Shown piece after piece: positions 13,282 to 23,300 of a DNA stretch of 64,000 nucleotides. The notes under the pieces are model-generated. The model searched no databases, had not been told where the DNA came from, and saw only the letters and a program-made list of their open reading frames with translations. How positions within the stretch are numbered: position 1 is the stretch's first letter; the number at the start of each line of letters is the position of its first letter. Source of the DNA: Idiomarina piscisalsi (GTDB lineage: Bacteria; Pseudomonadota; Gammaproteobacteria; Enterobacterales; Alteromonadaceae); the NCBI RefSeq assembly GCF_002211765.1, contig NZ_CP022133.1:930001-994000 (forward strand), written 5' to 3'. The translations under genes were made by a program, and so were the position numbers.

Positions 13282-13284
13282 AGT

Positions 13285-13674
13285 ATGATTACAGCAAAAG
13301 AATTATGTGGAAAAGCGAAAGCAAACGTAAAGGAAGCGAATACGGAAGAACTTCAAAAAGCGATAGAGCAGGGCGCCAGAGTGATTGATGTGCGCGAACC
13401 GGCGGAATACAGTCAGGGTCACATTCGCGAAGCGGTGAATATGCCGCGCGGCGTGTTGGAAATGCAGCTGAATCAACACCCCGACGTTGCTGGGTACGAT
13501 GATGCATTAGAGCGTATCTCGCAAAAGCCCCTGTATCTTATCTGCAAAACCGGAGGGCGTTCGGCGCTAGCTGCTGAAAGCCTTGAGCGTATGGGCTTTA
13601 ATAATGTTTATAGCGTTGATGGCGGCATGACGGCATGGCAGGAAGAAAAGCGCCCAGTCGTGGCGGGTGAGTAA
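13285..13674 (+). CDS. Rhodanese-like sulfurtransferase
   Basis: A single rhodanese domain fills the 129-residue protein. ARVIDVREPAEYSQGHI is the N-terminal hallmark, and the active-site loop is CKTGGRS with the persulfide-forming Cys at 87. The protein is soluble with no signal peptide. It starts three bases after the methyltransferase stop, so the pair is an operon. This gene is absent from the equivalent E. coli interval. The sulfur acceptor is unknown. It converges on rnhA with only five bases between stops. Confidence 0.9.
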   Translation: MITAKELCGKAKANVKEANTEELQKAIEQGARVIDVREPAEYSQGHIREAVNMPRGVLEMQLNQHPDVAGYDDALERISQKPLYLICKTGGRSALAAESLERMGFNNVYSVDGGMTAWQEEKRPVVAGE

Positions 13675-13679
13675 CTCGA

Positions 13680-14153
13680 CTATTCAAGTGTAAACCCGGT
13701 ATCTTCGAGCAAAGGCTCGCGACTGGCAGCGTCGCGGGCCAGCTCATCGCAACGTTCATTTTGAGGGTGTCCGGAATGACCCTTTACCCATTGCCATTTT
13801 ATTTTATGATTGCGAACTTGCTCGTCTAACTGCACCCAGAGATCCTGGTTTTTGACCGGCTTCTTTGCGGCTGTTTTCCAACCGTTTTTGCGCCACTTGG
13901 TCATCCACTGTTCAATGCCTTGTTTAACGTATTGGCTGTCTGTCGAAAGGACAATCTCGCACGAGCGTTTTAACGCTTTTAGCGCAACAATGGTTGCCAG
14001 CATTTCCATACGGTTATTCGTGGTTAACTGATAGCCCTGACTCATTTCTTTATGGTGAGAACCATATTCCATAACAATGCCATACCCCCCTGGCCCCGGA
14101 TTGCCAAGGCATGAGCCGTCAGTATAGATGTGAACAGTTTTTGAGTTGGGCAT
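13680..14153 (-). CDS. rnhA: Ribonuclease HI
   Basis: RNase HI degrades the RNA strand of RNA-DNA hybrids. The carboxylate tetrad is visible: Asp12 in [12 protein letters not shown], Glu50 in NNRMEMLA, Asp72 in [10 protein letters not shown] and Asp136 in [12 protein letters not shown]. The 157 residues match the E. coli enzyme, and the basic handle region ([18 protein letters not shown]) is present. It is divergent from dnaQ across 51 bases, the same arrangement as in E. coli, where the two promoters overlap. Confidence 0.98.
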   Translation of the reverse strand: MPNSKTVHIYTDGSCLGNPGPGGYGIVMEYGSHHKEMSQGYQLTTNNRMEMLATIVALKALKRSCEIVLSTDSQYVKQGIEQWMTKWRKNGWKTAAKKPVKNQDLWVQLDEQVRNHKIKWQWVKGHSGHPQNERCDELARDAASREPLLEDTGFTLE

Positions 14154-14204
14154 GTTAATTGGTACTATATTGAAAAGTTTCAGCCAGTATATCAGGAATT
14201 TTAA

Positions 14205-14912
14205 ATGCGTCAGGTCGTTTTAGATACGGAAACCACGGGCATAGACCCTCAGAAAGGGCACAGAATAATTGAAATAGGCTGTGTTGAGCTTATTGATCGG
14301 AAGCTCACCGGGAATCACTTTCATGTGTACATCAACCCTGAGCGAGTGGTGGAAGAAGAAGCCATAAAAATTCATGGTATTACTAACGATTTCTTGATCG
14401 ATAAACCGGTATTTGCTCAGGTTTGTGACGACTTTATTGAGTTTATTAAAGGCGCTCAGCTGGTGATTCACAATGCACCGTTCGACGTCGGCCATATGGA
14501 CGCTGAGTTTTCGAGAATGAAGCCTTTCCCGGGTCTGACCAGCGATTTCAGTACCGTACTGGATACTTTGCAGCTCGCCCGGGAAATGCGGCCGGGTCAA
14601 AAGAACAACCTGGACGCTTTGTGTCGTGCTTATGATGTCGACAATTCGTCGCGTGAGCTGCACGGGGCCCTACTCGATGCGGAAATACTGGCTGACGTTT
14701 ACTTAATGATGACCGGTGGGCAAAGAGCCCTCAACTTGTCAGAAAACAAAAAGTCCGCGTCGGGTGTTGCCGGTGAAATACAGCATCAGGCCATTGAAAA
14801 CCGTCCACAATTAAAGGTTTTGCGTGCATCAGCCGATGAAGAAGTATTACATCAACAACGGCTTGATAAAGTTAAAGAAGAGGGTGGGCGCTGTTTGTGG
14901 CTAGATTCATAA
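14205..14912 (+). CDS. dnaQ: DNA polymerase III epsilon subunit (3'-5' proofreading exonuclease)
   Basis: DnaQ is the editing exonuclease of the Pol III core. DEDD-family motifs are present: Exo[11 protein letters not shown] with Asp7 and Glu9, Exo[16 protein letters not shown], and ExoIIIe [14 protein letters not shown]. The 235 residues include the C-terminal tail that binds the polymerase alpha subunit (dnaE is also in this window). The end of the gene overlaps the next one by 16 bases. Confidence 0.97.
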   Translation: MRQVVLDTETTGIDPQKGHRIIEIGCVELIDRKLTGNHFHVYINPERVVEEEAIKIHGITNDFLIDKPVFAQVCDDFIEFIKGAQLVIHNAPFDVGHMDAEFSRMKPFPGLTSDFSTVLDTLQLAREMRPGQKNNLDALCRAYDVDNSSRELHGALLDAEILADVYLMMTGGQRALNLSENKKSASGVAGEIQHQAIENRPQLKVLRASADEEVLHQQRLDKVKEEGGRCLWLDS

Positions 14913-16201
14913 CTCAGCTTGTCTGGGCTGCGCTGGCATTTGTTCTGCTTACCAGTTCAGTGACCGCAGTACAGCAAACATCGGACGCGTCATCTAAGGA
15001 CGACGCTCTTAAAAAGGCGATGTCGCTCATCGATGGTGACATGAGCAACAAACTTCCTATCGACGGGCAGCGCTTTCGAATTGATGAAAACGTTGATGAA
15101 ATCACCTTGCTATTTTTTCGGGAGCCGGGCAGTAAGCCCTTAATATTAATTAAGCCTGACGGTAGCAAGTGGTATGACAGCCGCTACCCTACCGACCAAG
15201 TGACCTGGTATACCGATCCAAATTTCGACATTATTCGCATTAAAAAACCGCAGCCCGGTCCATGGCAGGCGGCAGGACGCATTGATGAAGAGAATAAGGC
15301 TTTAGTCGTTTCTGATATTCGCTTCGAAGCTGATCCGTTGCCAGAGCCGCTGTATCAGAACGAAGAGCTGAAAGTAGAAGGTCGACTCTATAATGGAGAA
15401 GACATTGTCGAAACAGCACGTTTTCGACAGACGGTGACTCTCGATGTGCTTTTTATCAGTACCAATAACGCCGATTTTGATAACTTTGGCGCGACACCAG
15501 TGCGAGTGGCGCAGTTCCTGGATAATGGGCGCGGTCATGACGAGCGTGTTGGTGACGGCGTGTTTACCGGTTTTTTTAACTTAGATGTTGAACCCGGCGA
15601 ATGGATGGCGACTTATGAAATGACCACGCCGCTTTATGAGCGAGTCTTTGAATTTGGTCCTTTAGTGGTTAAGCCGTTACCCGTTGATTTTGAAGTGATA
15701 GAGTCTGACGCTGTAGAAGATGACCACCAACTGATTGTAACGGTTAATGAGAACGAAATAGACCCAGGTAGTTTGGTGGTTAATGGGGAAACGCAATTCC
15801 CCAATGGTGAAGTGCGCAAATTTACCTTTAGCCAGGTTGATGAATTTCCGTATCAGGTGCCTATTGCGAATTTGGCATTCGGTAAACACTTAATTGATAT
15901 TGATATTTTTGCGACCACGTTGGCCGGACGTGAGTTTGAAGCCAGGCTTGATGATTTTAGTTTTATTTCCACAGAGCCACCGCCACCTGAACCCACAGCC
16001 GCGGAAATAGCAGAGCGGCAGCGTATTGAAGCAGAGCGTCAGAGGGAAGTTGAACGACAAGAGCGTGAAGCAAAGGAAAAGCAGGCAATGATGAACTTAA
16101 TTATCATTGTCATAGTGAACCTATTGATAATTTTTATCGCGCTTTTTGCACTGTGGTGGTTTAAGTTCAGAAAGAAGAAAACTGATAAAAATGACGCTTA
16201 G
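14897..16201 (+). CDS. TIGR03503-type membrane-anchored periplasmic protein
   Basis: This resembles the uncharacterised TIGR03503 family of marine gammaproteobacteria; no function is known. A signal peptide ([20 protein letters not shown]) is followed by a large exported part of about 360 residues with Asp- and Pro-rich beta-type sequence. A charged linker with repeated Glu/Arg/Gln follows. One C-terminal membrane helix (LIIIVIVNLLIIFIALFAL) and a short basic cytoplasmic tail complete it. The start is GTG inside the dnaQ 3' end, so translation is probably coupled. The segment FDNFGATPVRVAQFLDNG and the exported topology suggest an extracytoplasmic Ig-like fold, but this is inference. Confidence 0.75.
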   Translation: MARFITQLVWAALAFVLLTSSVTAVQQTSDASSKDDALKKAMSLIDGDMSNKLPIDGQRFRIDENVDEITLLFFREPGSKPLILIKPDGSKWYDSRYPTDQVTWYTDPNFDIIRIKKPQPGPWQAAGRIDEENKALVVSDIRFEADPLPEPLYQNEELKVEGRLYNGEDIVETARFRQTVTLDVLFISTNNADFDNFGATPVRVAQFLDNGRGHDERVGDGVFTGFFNLDVEPGEWMATYEMTTPLYERVFEFGPLVVKPLPVDFEVIESDAVEDDHQLIVTVNENEIDPGSLVVNGETQFPNGEVRKFTFSQVDEFPYQVPIANLAFGKHLIDIDIFATTLAGREFEARLDDFSFISTEPPPPEPTAAEIAERQRIEAERQREVERQEREAKEKQAMMNLIIIVIVNLLIIFIALFALWWFKFRKKKTDKNDA

Positions 16202-16264
16202 TGGTTAAAAAACCGCAAAACTGAATATAAATCAGACAAACAGAAAAAATCTTTAAAAAAAGTG

Positions 16265-16302
16265 TTGACTCATTTGTCCCTCACTCGTAATATGCACGCC
16301 GC
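16265..16302 (+). promoter_or_regulatory. Strong sigma-70 promoter with GC-rich discriminator for tRNA-Asp
   Basis: TTGACT (16265-16270), a 17-base spacer and TAATAT (16288-16293) form a near-consensus promoter. The following GCACGCCGC (16294-16302) is the GC-rich discriminator seen in stringently controlled stable RNA promoters. The first tRNA begins about 35 bases downstream of the expected start site. Confidence 0.8.
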
Positions 16303-16335
16303 GTTGAGGGACATACTTCAACGCAGTACTGATGC

Positions 16336-16412
16336 GGAGTGGTAGTTCAGTTGGTTAGAATACCGGCCTGTCACGCCGGGGGTCGCGGGTTCGAGTCCCG
16401 TCCACTCCGCCA
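16336..16412 (+). tRNA. tRNA-Asp (GTC), copy 1
   Basis: A 77-base cloverleaf with acceptor GGAGTGG pairing CCACTCC (16402-16408), discriminator G and encoded CCA at 16410-16412. The anticodon is GTC in CCTGTCACG, and the T arm is GCGGGTTCGAGTCCCGT. It differs from E. coli tRNA-Asp by only a few paired substitutions. It is the first of two tandem copies. Confidence 0.98.
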
Positions 16413-16437
16413 TTTAGTACATCCCCCGAATTTTTGC

Positions 16438-16514
16438 GGAGTGGTAGTTCAGTTGGTTAGAATACCGGCCTGTCACGCCGGGGGTCGCGGGTTCGAGTCC
16501 CGTCCACTCCGCCA
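16438..16514 (+). tRNA. tRNA-Asp (GTC), copy 2
   Basis: The sequence is identical to the copy 102 bases upstream, including encoded CCA at 16512-16514. A short AT-rich spacer separates the two, with no promoter in it, so they are co-transcribed. A run TTTTTC directly after CCA may end the transcript. Confidence 0.98.
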
Positions 16515-16665
16515 TTTTTCTTAAGCGCAAATCTGTGCAGCATCACCAATTATTTTTTTAGATACCACCAAAGCCGGTCTTGCTTGGTTTGGCTGAATCG
16601 TTTTCGCATTCGACTTGTACCTCCTGCTTTTTACCTCTAAGAATTGGCTTTTTGACGCTTACCCC

Positions 16666-16694
16666 TTGAGCAAGCGCTCATACAGGGCTAGAGT
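16666..16694 (+). promoter_or_regulatory. Candidate promoter for the M3 peptidase gene
   Basis: TTGAGC (16666-16671) is followed after 17 bases by TAGAGT (16689-16694), 44 bases before the ATG. Each hexamer has four of six consensus matches. The rest of 16515-16738 shows no gene. Confidence 0.4.
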
Positions 16695-16738
16695 AATGGC
16701 ACAAAAATCACAATGACAAGAAACAGTGGGAGTTATCC

Positions 16739-18916
16739 ATGCGTAAAACATTATTAGCCGTCGCAATTGGTGCAGCGGTATCACTCGGCGCTTGCAGCGA
16801 TGCGAGCAAGCCATCAAATACTGAAAACGGTTCTGCACAAGCTGAAAGTAGCCAGGAAGCAACGGCAATGAACCCATTCTTCGAAGCCAGCTCACTGCTT
16901 TATCAAGCGCCTGACTTCAATGCCATTGAGTTTAAACACTTCAAACCTGCTTTTGAGCGTGGCATGAAAGAGCATATGGAAGAAATTAAAGCCATTGCGA
17001 CCAACTCTGAAGAGCCAACGTTTGAAAACACTATTGTTGCCATGGAAAAGTCTGGCGCAATCCTTGGTCGTGTAAGCTCTGTATTCTATAACTTGTCTTC
17101 GTCACACTCGAATGACCAAATTCGCGAACTGCAAGCTGAGCTGGCGCCTAAGATGGCTTCACATAGTGACAACATTCGTTTAAATGCTGATTTATTCGCG
17201 CGCATTAAAACATTGCATGAACAGCGTAATGATTTGGATTTAGACAGTGAAGCGAAGCGTTTACTGGAAGAAACTTATAAAGAGTTCATTCGCGCTGGCG
17301 CACAGCTTAACGATGAACAGAAAGCGCAAATTCGTGAAATCAATGAGCAGCTTTCAAGCCTGACTAACGAATTCCGCGATGGCTTAATGTCTCTGACCCA
17401 AGAAACCGTTGTGTTTGTTGAAGATAAAGAGAAACTGACAGGCTTAAGTGACAGCCGTATTGAGAGTCTGGCGAATGCAGCGAAAAGCCGCGATAAAGAA
17501 GGCCAGTACGCGATTGTTCTGACGAATACGACTCGCCAGTCTATCTTAGCTGAACTGGAAAATCGTGAGCTTCGTCAGGAAATCTGGGAAGCGTCGGCAA
17601 ACCGTGGTACTGGCAACACGGAAACCGATCAAAACCCGTTGGTTAAACAGTTAGTCAAGCTGCGTGCTGATAAAGCGCAACTTTTGGGCTACAACTCTTG
17701 GGGTGACTATGTTCTGGAAACGAACATGGCAGGTAACCCTGATGCGGCGAAGAAAATGCTGCGCGACTTAGTGCCGGCGGTAGTTTCAAATGTAGAGCGT
17801 GAAGCGGCGGAAATTCAGGCTGCGATTGACGCCGACGGTAAAGATTTCGAATTGAAGCCTTGGGACTGGTTCTACTACGCTGAGAAAGTGCGTGCTGAGA
17901 AGTATTCACTCGATTCTGATGAAGTGAAAAAATACTTCGAATTTAACCGTGTGTTAGAAGACGGTGTTTTCTATGCAATGGGTGAGCTGTTCGGTATTAC
18001 GTTTGAAGAGCGTAAAGACATTCCTGTGTATCAGGAAGATGTAAAAGTTTACGAAGTCTTTGACGTTGACGGTAGCAGTTTAGGCCTTTTCTACGCTGAC
18101 TATTATGCACGTGACAGTAAGCGTGGTGGCGCATGGATGAGCTCTTTCCGTACTCAGTCTGAGCTGATGAACCAGAAGCCGGTTATTCTGAACAACATGA
18201 ATATCACCAAAGCGCCAGATGGTGAGCCGACATTCCTGAGCTTTGATGAGGTATCGACGATGTTCCACGAAATGGGACACGCGCTTCATGGCATGTTCTC
18301 AGATGTGACTTACCCTTCATTAGCGGGTACATCGGTATCTCGTGACTATGTCGAATTCCCTTCAACGTTCCAGGAAGACTGGATGTTGAATGAAAAAGTG
18401 ATTAATAACTTTGCGAAGCACTATGAAACGGGTGAACAAATTCCACAAGAGTTGTTGGACAAGATACTAGCTGCGCGCAATTTCAATCAAGGTTTTGATA
18501 CTCTAGAGTATGTAGCGGCTGCGTTACTGGATCTCGAATATCATACGGTTGAACCGGGTACTGAAATTAAAGACGTACAAGCGTTTGAAAAAGATGCGTT
18601 AGAGCGTAACGGTGTCTTAGTTGAGGCGGTGCCTCCTCGTTACCGTTCGACTTATTTTGCGCATGTATTCGCCGGTGGTTATTCTGCAGGTTACTATGCG
18701 TATATGTGGAGTGAAGTCTTAGCAGCTGACGCGTTTAAACATATGAACAACAATGGTGGTTTAACGCTGGAAAATGGCCAAGCATTCCGTAAAGAGATTC
18801 TGTCGCAAGGTAACAGTAAAGATCCAATGCAGCAGTACATCGATTGGCGTGGTCAAGAACCAACCGTCGAAGCGTTATTGGAGCGTCGAGGTCTGACGGA
18901 TCCAAGTATCGACTAA
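16739..18916 (+). CDS. dcp: M3-family metallopeptidase, lipoprotein peptidyl-dipeptidase Dcp-like
   Basis: Dcp-type enzymes remove C-terminal dipeptides from oligopeptides. The zinc motif HEMGHALHGMF places His510, Glu511 and His514. The third ligand Glu lies in SRDYVEFPSTFQEDW, the form typical of Dcp rather than oligopeptidase A. C-terminal FAGGYSAGYYAYMWSEVLAADAF is the family substrate-binding region. Unlike cytoplasmic E. coli Dcp, it begins with a lipoprotein signal ending in SLGAC (Cys19), followed by an Asp residue at 21 and a Ser/Glu/Asn-rich linker. It is therefore probably anchored facing the periplasm and degrades imported peptides. The 725 residues are complete. A strong terminator follows. 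Confidence 0.92.
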   Translation: MRKTLLAVAIGAAVSLGACSDASKPSNTENGSAQAESSQEATAMNPFFEASSLLYQAPDFNAIEFKHFKPAFERGMKEHMEEIKAIATNSEEPTFENTIVAMEKSGAILGRVSSVFYNLSSSHSNDQIRELQAELAPKMASHSDNIRLNADLFARIKTLHEQRNDLDLDSEAKRLLEETYKEFIRAGAQLNDEQKAQIREINEQLSSLTNEFRDGLMSLTQETVVFVEDKEKLTGLSDSRIESLANAAKSRDKEGQYAIVLTNTTRQSILAELENRELRQEIWEASANRGTGNTETDQNPLVKQLVKLRADKAQLLGYNSWGDYVLETNMAGNPDAAKKMLRDLVPAVVSNVEREAAEIQAAIDADGKDFELKPWDWFYYAEKVRAEKYSLDSDEVKKYFEFNRVLEDGVFYAMGELFGITFEERKDIPVYQEDVKVYEVFDVDGSSLGLFYADYYARDSKRGGAWMSSFRTQSELMNQKPVILNNMNITKAPDGEPTFLSFDEVSTMFHEMGHALHGMFSDVTYPSLAGTSVSRDYVEFPSTFQEDWMLNEKVINNFAKHYETGEQIPQELLDKILAARNFNQGFDTLEYVAAALLDLEYHTVEPGTEIKDVQAFEKDALERNGVLVEAVPPRYRSTYFAHVFAGGYSAGYYAYMWSEVLAADAFKHMNNNGGLTLENGQAFRKEILSQGNSKDPMQQYIDWRGQEPTVEALLERRGLTDPSID

Positions 18917-18950
18917 ACAGCGATAAAAGATGACTGAATAGTCGCTATAA

Positions 18951-18986
18951 AAAGCCACTGGCGTTATCATCGCCAGTGGCTTTTTT
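18951..18986 (+). terminator. Rho-independent terminator after the peptidase gene
   Basis: Arms AAGCCACTGGCG (18952-18963) and CGCCAGTGGCTT (18971-18982) are perfect, with a seven-base loop and a T run to 18986. It ends the M3 peptidase transcript just 24 bases before the ndh start. Confidence 0.93.
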
Positions 18987-19009
18987 GTATCTACAGGATG
19001 AGGTCGGTA

Positions 19010-20305
19010 ATGAAGGAACGGATCGTAATTGTTGGCGGTGGCGCAGGCGGACTCGAGTTAGCGACACAGCTAGGTCGTAAATTGGGACGTAAAGGTAAAG
19101 CTCAAATTACCTTGATTGATCGCAATACAACGCATCTCTGGAAACCGCTATTGCATGAGGTTGCTTCTGGCGCTTTAGACTCAAGGTTGGCGGAGGTTGA
19201 TTATCGAGGACAAAGCGCCCGGGAAGGCTTTCAGTTTCTGATTGGTACGTTGGAACATGTTGATAAAGATGCGAAAACGGTCACCCTTGCGGCCATTAAT
19301 AATAGTGAAGGTGAGGAAGTTCTGAGTACAAGAAACGTGCCTTATGATCGTTTGATTCTAGCCGTTGGCAGTGTGACCGCCGATTTCGGTACCCCTGGAG
19401 TTAAAGAAAATTGCTATTTTTTGGACTCTTTAAAACAAGCGGACGCGTTTCATGCTGAGCTACTCGATGAGTTCTTAAGAGTGAACCAAGCTCTCGAAGA
19501 CGGTAAAGAGGCTGAATTGTCATTGGCTATTGTTGGCGGCGGTGCGACTGGTGTCGAGTTAGCCGCCGAGCTTGTGCACTCGGTGTCCTTATTGTCTATT
19601 TACGGACTCAAACATCTCAATAGAAGCCATTTTAAGGTTCAGTTGATTGAGGCTGGAGAGAGATTATTACCGGCTTTACCGGAACGTTTATCCACTTCAG
19701 TTCTGAAGAAACTCCGTAAGTTGGGTGTGGAAGTCATCTTGAATAACCCGGTTAAAGAGGTGACGAAACAGCAGCTTTGCCTCTCGGAGGGGGAGCCAAT
19801 AACGGCCGATATGATGGTATGGGCAGCAGGTGTCAGAGCGCCGGATATTACGCAGTCCTGGAATTTACAACTTAGAAAAAACAATCAAATAGAAGTTAAT
19901 GAGTACCTTCAGTCCGTTTCAGATAAGTCCATTTACGCAATGGGCGATTGCTCGGCCTGCCGGATTGACGACGAACGCTGGGTGCCGCCGCGTGCTCAAT
20001 CTGCGCATCAGATGGCCGAATGTTTATACAAAAATATTTCACGAGAATACGCTGGCCGCGATCCCAAACCTTTTCGTTACAAAGACAGAGGCTCGCTAGT
20101 TTCGCTGAGTCGCTTTTCGGCGGTTGGTAATTTAATGCAAAGCAAAAGTGTGTCTATGTCGATTGAAGGCACACTGGCACGATGGGCCTACGCGAGCTTG
20201 TATCGCATGCATCAGCGAGCGTTGCATGGTTGGTGGAAAATGTTTTTAATTCTGTTGGTGGACAAGCTAAACCATGCGGTAAAACCCCGTCTGAAGTTGC
20301 ATTGA
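19010..20305 (+). CDS. ndh: Type II NADH dehydrogenase (NDH-2)
   Basis: NDH-2 is a non-proton-pumping, FAD-containing NADH:quinone oxidoreductase on the inner face of the membrane. The N terminus has the FAD-binding GGGAGGLELA after a beta strand. The second Rossmann motif LAIVGGGATGVELAAELV binds NADH, and YAMGDCSAC closes the FAD site. The C-terminal amphipathic and hydrophobic segment (HGWWKMFLILLVDKLNHAV) would hold it to the membrane. An upstream in-frame ATG exists at 18998, but the one at 19010 has GAGG with a six-base spacer, giving 431 residues. Confidence 0.93.
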   Translation: MKERIVIVGGGAGGLELATQLGRKLGRKGKAQITLIDRNTTHLWKPLLHEVASGALDSRLAEVDYRGQSAREGFQFLIGTLEHVDKDAKTVTLAAINNSEGEEVLSTRNVPYDRLILAVGSVTADFGTPGVKENCYFLDSLKQADAFHAELLDEFLRVNQALEDGKEAELSLAIVGGGATGVELAAELVHSVSLLSIYGLKHLNRSHFKVQLIEAGERLLPALPERLSTSVLKKLRKLGVEVILNNPVKEVTKQQLCLSEGEPITADMMVWAAGVRAPDITQSWNLQLRKNNQIEVNEYLQSVSDKSIYAMGDCSACRIDDERWVPPRAQSAHQMAECLYKNISREYAGRDPKPFRYKDRGSLVSLSRFSAVGNLMQSKSVSMSIEGTLARWAYASLYRMHQRALHGWWKMFLILLVDKLNHAVKPRLKLH

Positions 20306-20381
20306 CGATATACTTCAGTAGTCGCATCAGGCACAATATGGCGTCTGACATTAGAAGCAAAAAGTAGACTGACACGGCGAA

Positions 20382-23300
20382 ATGACAGCACCAAACTTTA
20401 TCCATTTACGCATTCACAGTGACTTCTCCATGGTCGATGGCTTAGCCAAAGTCGGCCCGATATGTGATGCTGTAGCTGACGCGGGTATGCCGGCATTAGC
20501 AATAACCGATCAAATGAACTTTTGCGGCCTGGTTCGTTATTACGGTACGGCGCATAAACTGGGATTAAAGCCTATTATCGGGTGTGACTTTTGGGTACAG
20601 CACAGCTACCCCGAAGGTGAGATATTCCGTTTGACGGCTTTGGCTATGGATAACGACGGTTATCAGCAAATTACACAGTTAATGTCGAAAGCTTATTTGC
20701 GAGGGCACATAGCGGATAAACCCGTTATTGATAAGGATTGGCTAAAAGAGCACAACCAAGGGATTATTTTGCTCTCCGGTGCCCGTGAAGGTGATATCGG
20801 CCATGCATTATTAAGAAACGATGATAAAGAACTTGATGCGGCATTGGATTTTTATCAAGAGTATTTCCCCGACCGCTTTTATCTTGAATTGGTGCGAACC
20901 GGGCGTCCTAAAGAAGAAGACTACTTGCACAAGGCAGTAAAACTAGCCGGTGAAACACAGATCCCCGTGGTTGCAACCAATGAAGTCGTTTTTCTGAAAG
21001 AAGAAAATTTTGACGCCCATGAGATTCGTGTATCTATTCATGACGGTTACCAGCTTGAAGATCGCCGCCGCCCCAAAAAATATTCGCCGCAGCAGTATCT
21101 AAAAACGGCCGAAGAAATGGCGGAGCTGTTCTCCGATATTCCTGAAGCGTTGGAAAATACCGTTGAAATCGCTAAGCGATGTAATGTGACAGTCCGCTTG
21201 GGCGAATACTTTCTGCCGAAATTTCCGACCGGAGATATGACGACGGAAGACTACTTGGTCAAAGTGTCTGAAGAAGGCTTAGAAGAGCGTCTTGAATTTC
21301 TTTTTCCTGACGAGGAGGAACGCGCGGCTAAACGTCCAGAATATGATGAGCGTCTAGTAGAAGAGCTTAACGTCATTAATGGGATGGGCTTCCCGGGCTA
21401 CTTCCTCATCGTTATGGAGTTCATTCAGTGGAGTAAAGACAATGGCATACCCGTTGGTCCGGGGCGAGGGTCGGGTGCGGGGTCGTTAGTTGCTTACGCA
21501 CTGAAAATTACCGATTTGGATCCGCTCGAGTTTGACCTGCTTTTCGAACGGTTTCTGAACCCTGAACGGGTCTCTATGCCGGACTTTGATGTGGACTTCT
21601 GTATGGATCGCCGTGATGAGGTTATTGACCACGTTGCCGATTTGTACGGTCGCGAAGCGGTATCGCAGATCATTACGTTTGGCACCATGGCTGCGAAAGC
21701 CGCAATACGTGATGTAGGGCGTGTCCTGGGACACCCGTATGGCTTTGTGGATCGCATATCGAAGTTAGTGCCCGGTGACCCGGGGATGACGCTGGAGAAG
21801 GCATTTGAAATAGAGCCTCAGCTGGGAGAATTGTACGATCAGGACGGTGAGGTCAAAGCCATTATTGATATGGCCAGGATTCTAGAAGGGGTCACACGTA
21901 ATGCCGGTAAACACGCCGGTGGCGTGGTTATTTCGCCAACCACTATTACCGACTTCTCACCGCTGTATTGTGACGATGAAGGCAAAAACCCGGTCACCCA
22001 GTTCGATAAAAACGATGTTGAATCGGCAGGCTTGGTCAAGTTTGACTTTCTAGGCTTGCGAACACTGACCATTATTCAGTGGGCCGTCGATATGGTGAAT
22101 GCCCGCAAGGAGAAAGCAGGCGAAGAGCTTATCGATATCACCGCTATCGATTTAACCGATCCGGCATGTTTCAAATTACTTAAAAAGGCCGAAACAACCG
22201 CCGTTTTCCAGTTGGAGTCGCGAGGCATGAAGGAGCTAATTAAGAAGCTTTTGCCTGACTCCTTTGAAGACATCATCGCATTGGTTGCTCTATTCCGACC
22301 GGGACCGTTGCAGTCGGGCATGGTCGATAACTTCATTGACCGAAAGCATGGTCGTGAAGAAATCTCTTATCCGGATGTTAAGTATCAGCACGACAGCTTG
22401 CAGCCGATTCTCGAACCGACATACGGCGTTATTTTGTACCAAGAGCAGGTTATGCAAATTGCACAGGTACTGGCGGGCTACACGCTGGGCGGCGCTGATT
22501 TGTTGCGTCGAGCTATGGGTAAGAAAAAGCCCGAGGAAATGGCAAAGCAGCGCGAGATTTTCCGGGAAGGGGCAGCGAAGAATAATATTGACCCTGAATT
22601 GGCGATGAAAATCTTCGATCTGGTAGAGAAGTTCGCCGGCTATGGGTTTAATAAATCGCACTCGGCCGCTTATGCCTTAGTGTCGTATCAAACGTTGTGG
22701 ATGAAGACTCATTATCCGGCTGAATTTATGGCTGCGGTGATGTCAGCGGATATGGATAACACCGATAAAATTGTTACGCTGGCGGATGAGTGTGAGCGAA
22801 TGGGTCTTGAATTATTGCCGCCAGACGTCAATAAGGGCGCCTATAAGTTTACTGTTGATGAACAACAGCGTGTTGTTTATGGCATTGGGGCTATTAAAGG
22901 TGTTGGCGAGGCGCCGATTGAGTCTATTATTCAAGCTAGAAATGAAGGTGGTCCGTTCAAAGATTTGTTCGACTTCTGTTGTCGGGTGAATTTGAAAAAA
23001 ATGAATAAGCGGGTTCTGGAGCGGCTAATACGAGCAGGTGCTATGGATAATTTAGGACCACACCGCGCGGCGCTTATGGCGACGCTGGAAAAAGCCATTC
23101 GCCAGGCAGAGCAGCATTTGCAGGCAGAGCAAATTGGTCAGTCCGATATGTTTGGTGTGCTGACTACCGAGCCAGAAGCGGTCGAACAGGAGTTTGTGCA
23201 GGTACGCCAATGGCCGGAGGCCGTGTGGTTGGAAGGTGAACGGGAAACTCTTGGGCTTTACCTCACCGGACACCCCATTAACCGCTTTAGAAGTGAGTTG

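Larger units (their letters stand above)
16333..16517 (+). repeat. Tandem 83-base direct repeat (duplicated tRNA-Asp unit)
   Basis: Bases 16333-16415 and 16435-16517 are identical. Each holds one tRNA-Asp plus two or three flanking bases on each side. The short identical flanks suggest a simple tandem duplication kept homogeneous by gene conversion. Confidence 0.85.

Noticed and set aside
16339..16524. Open frame of 61 codons over the two tRNA-Asp genes
   Set aside because: It is entirely made of tRNA sequence and repeats itself; a common false call.
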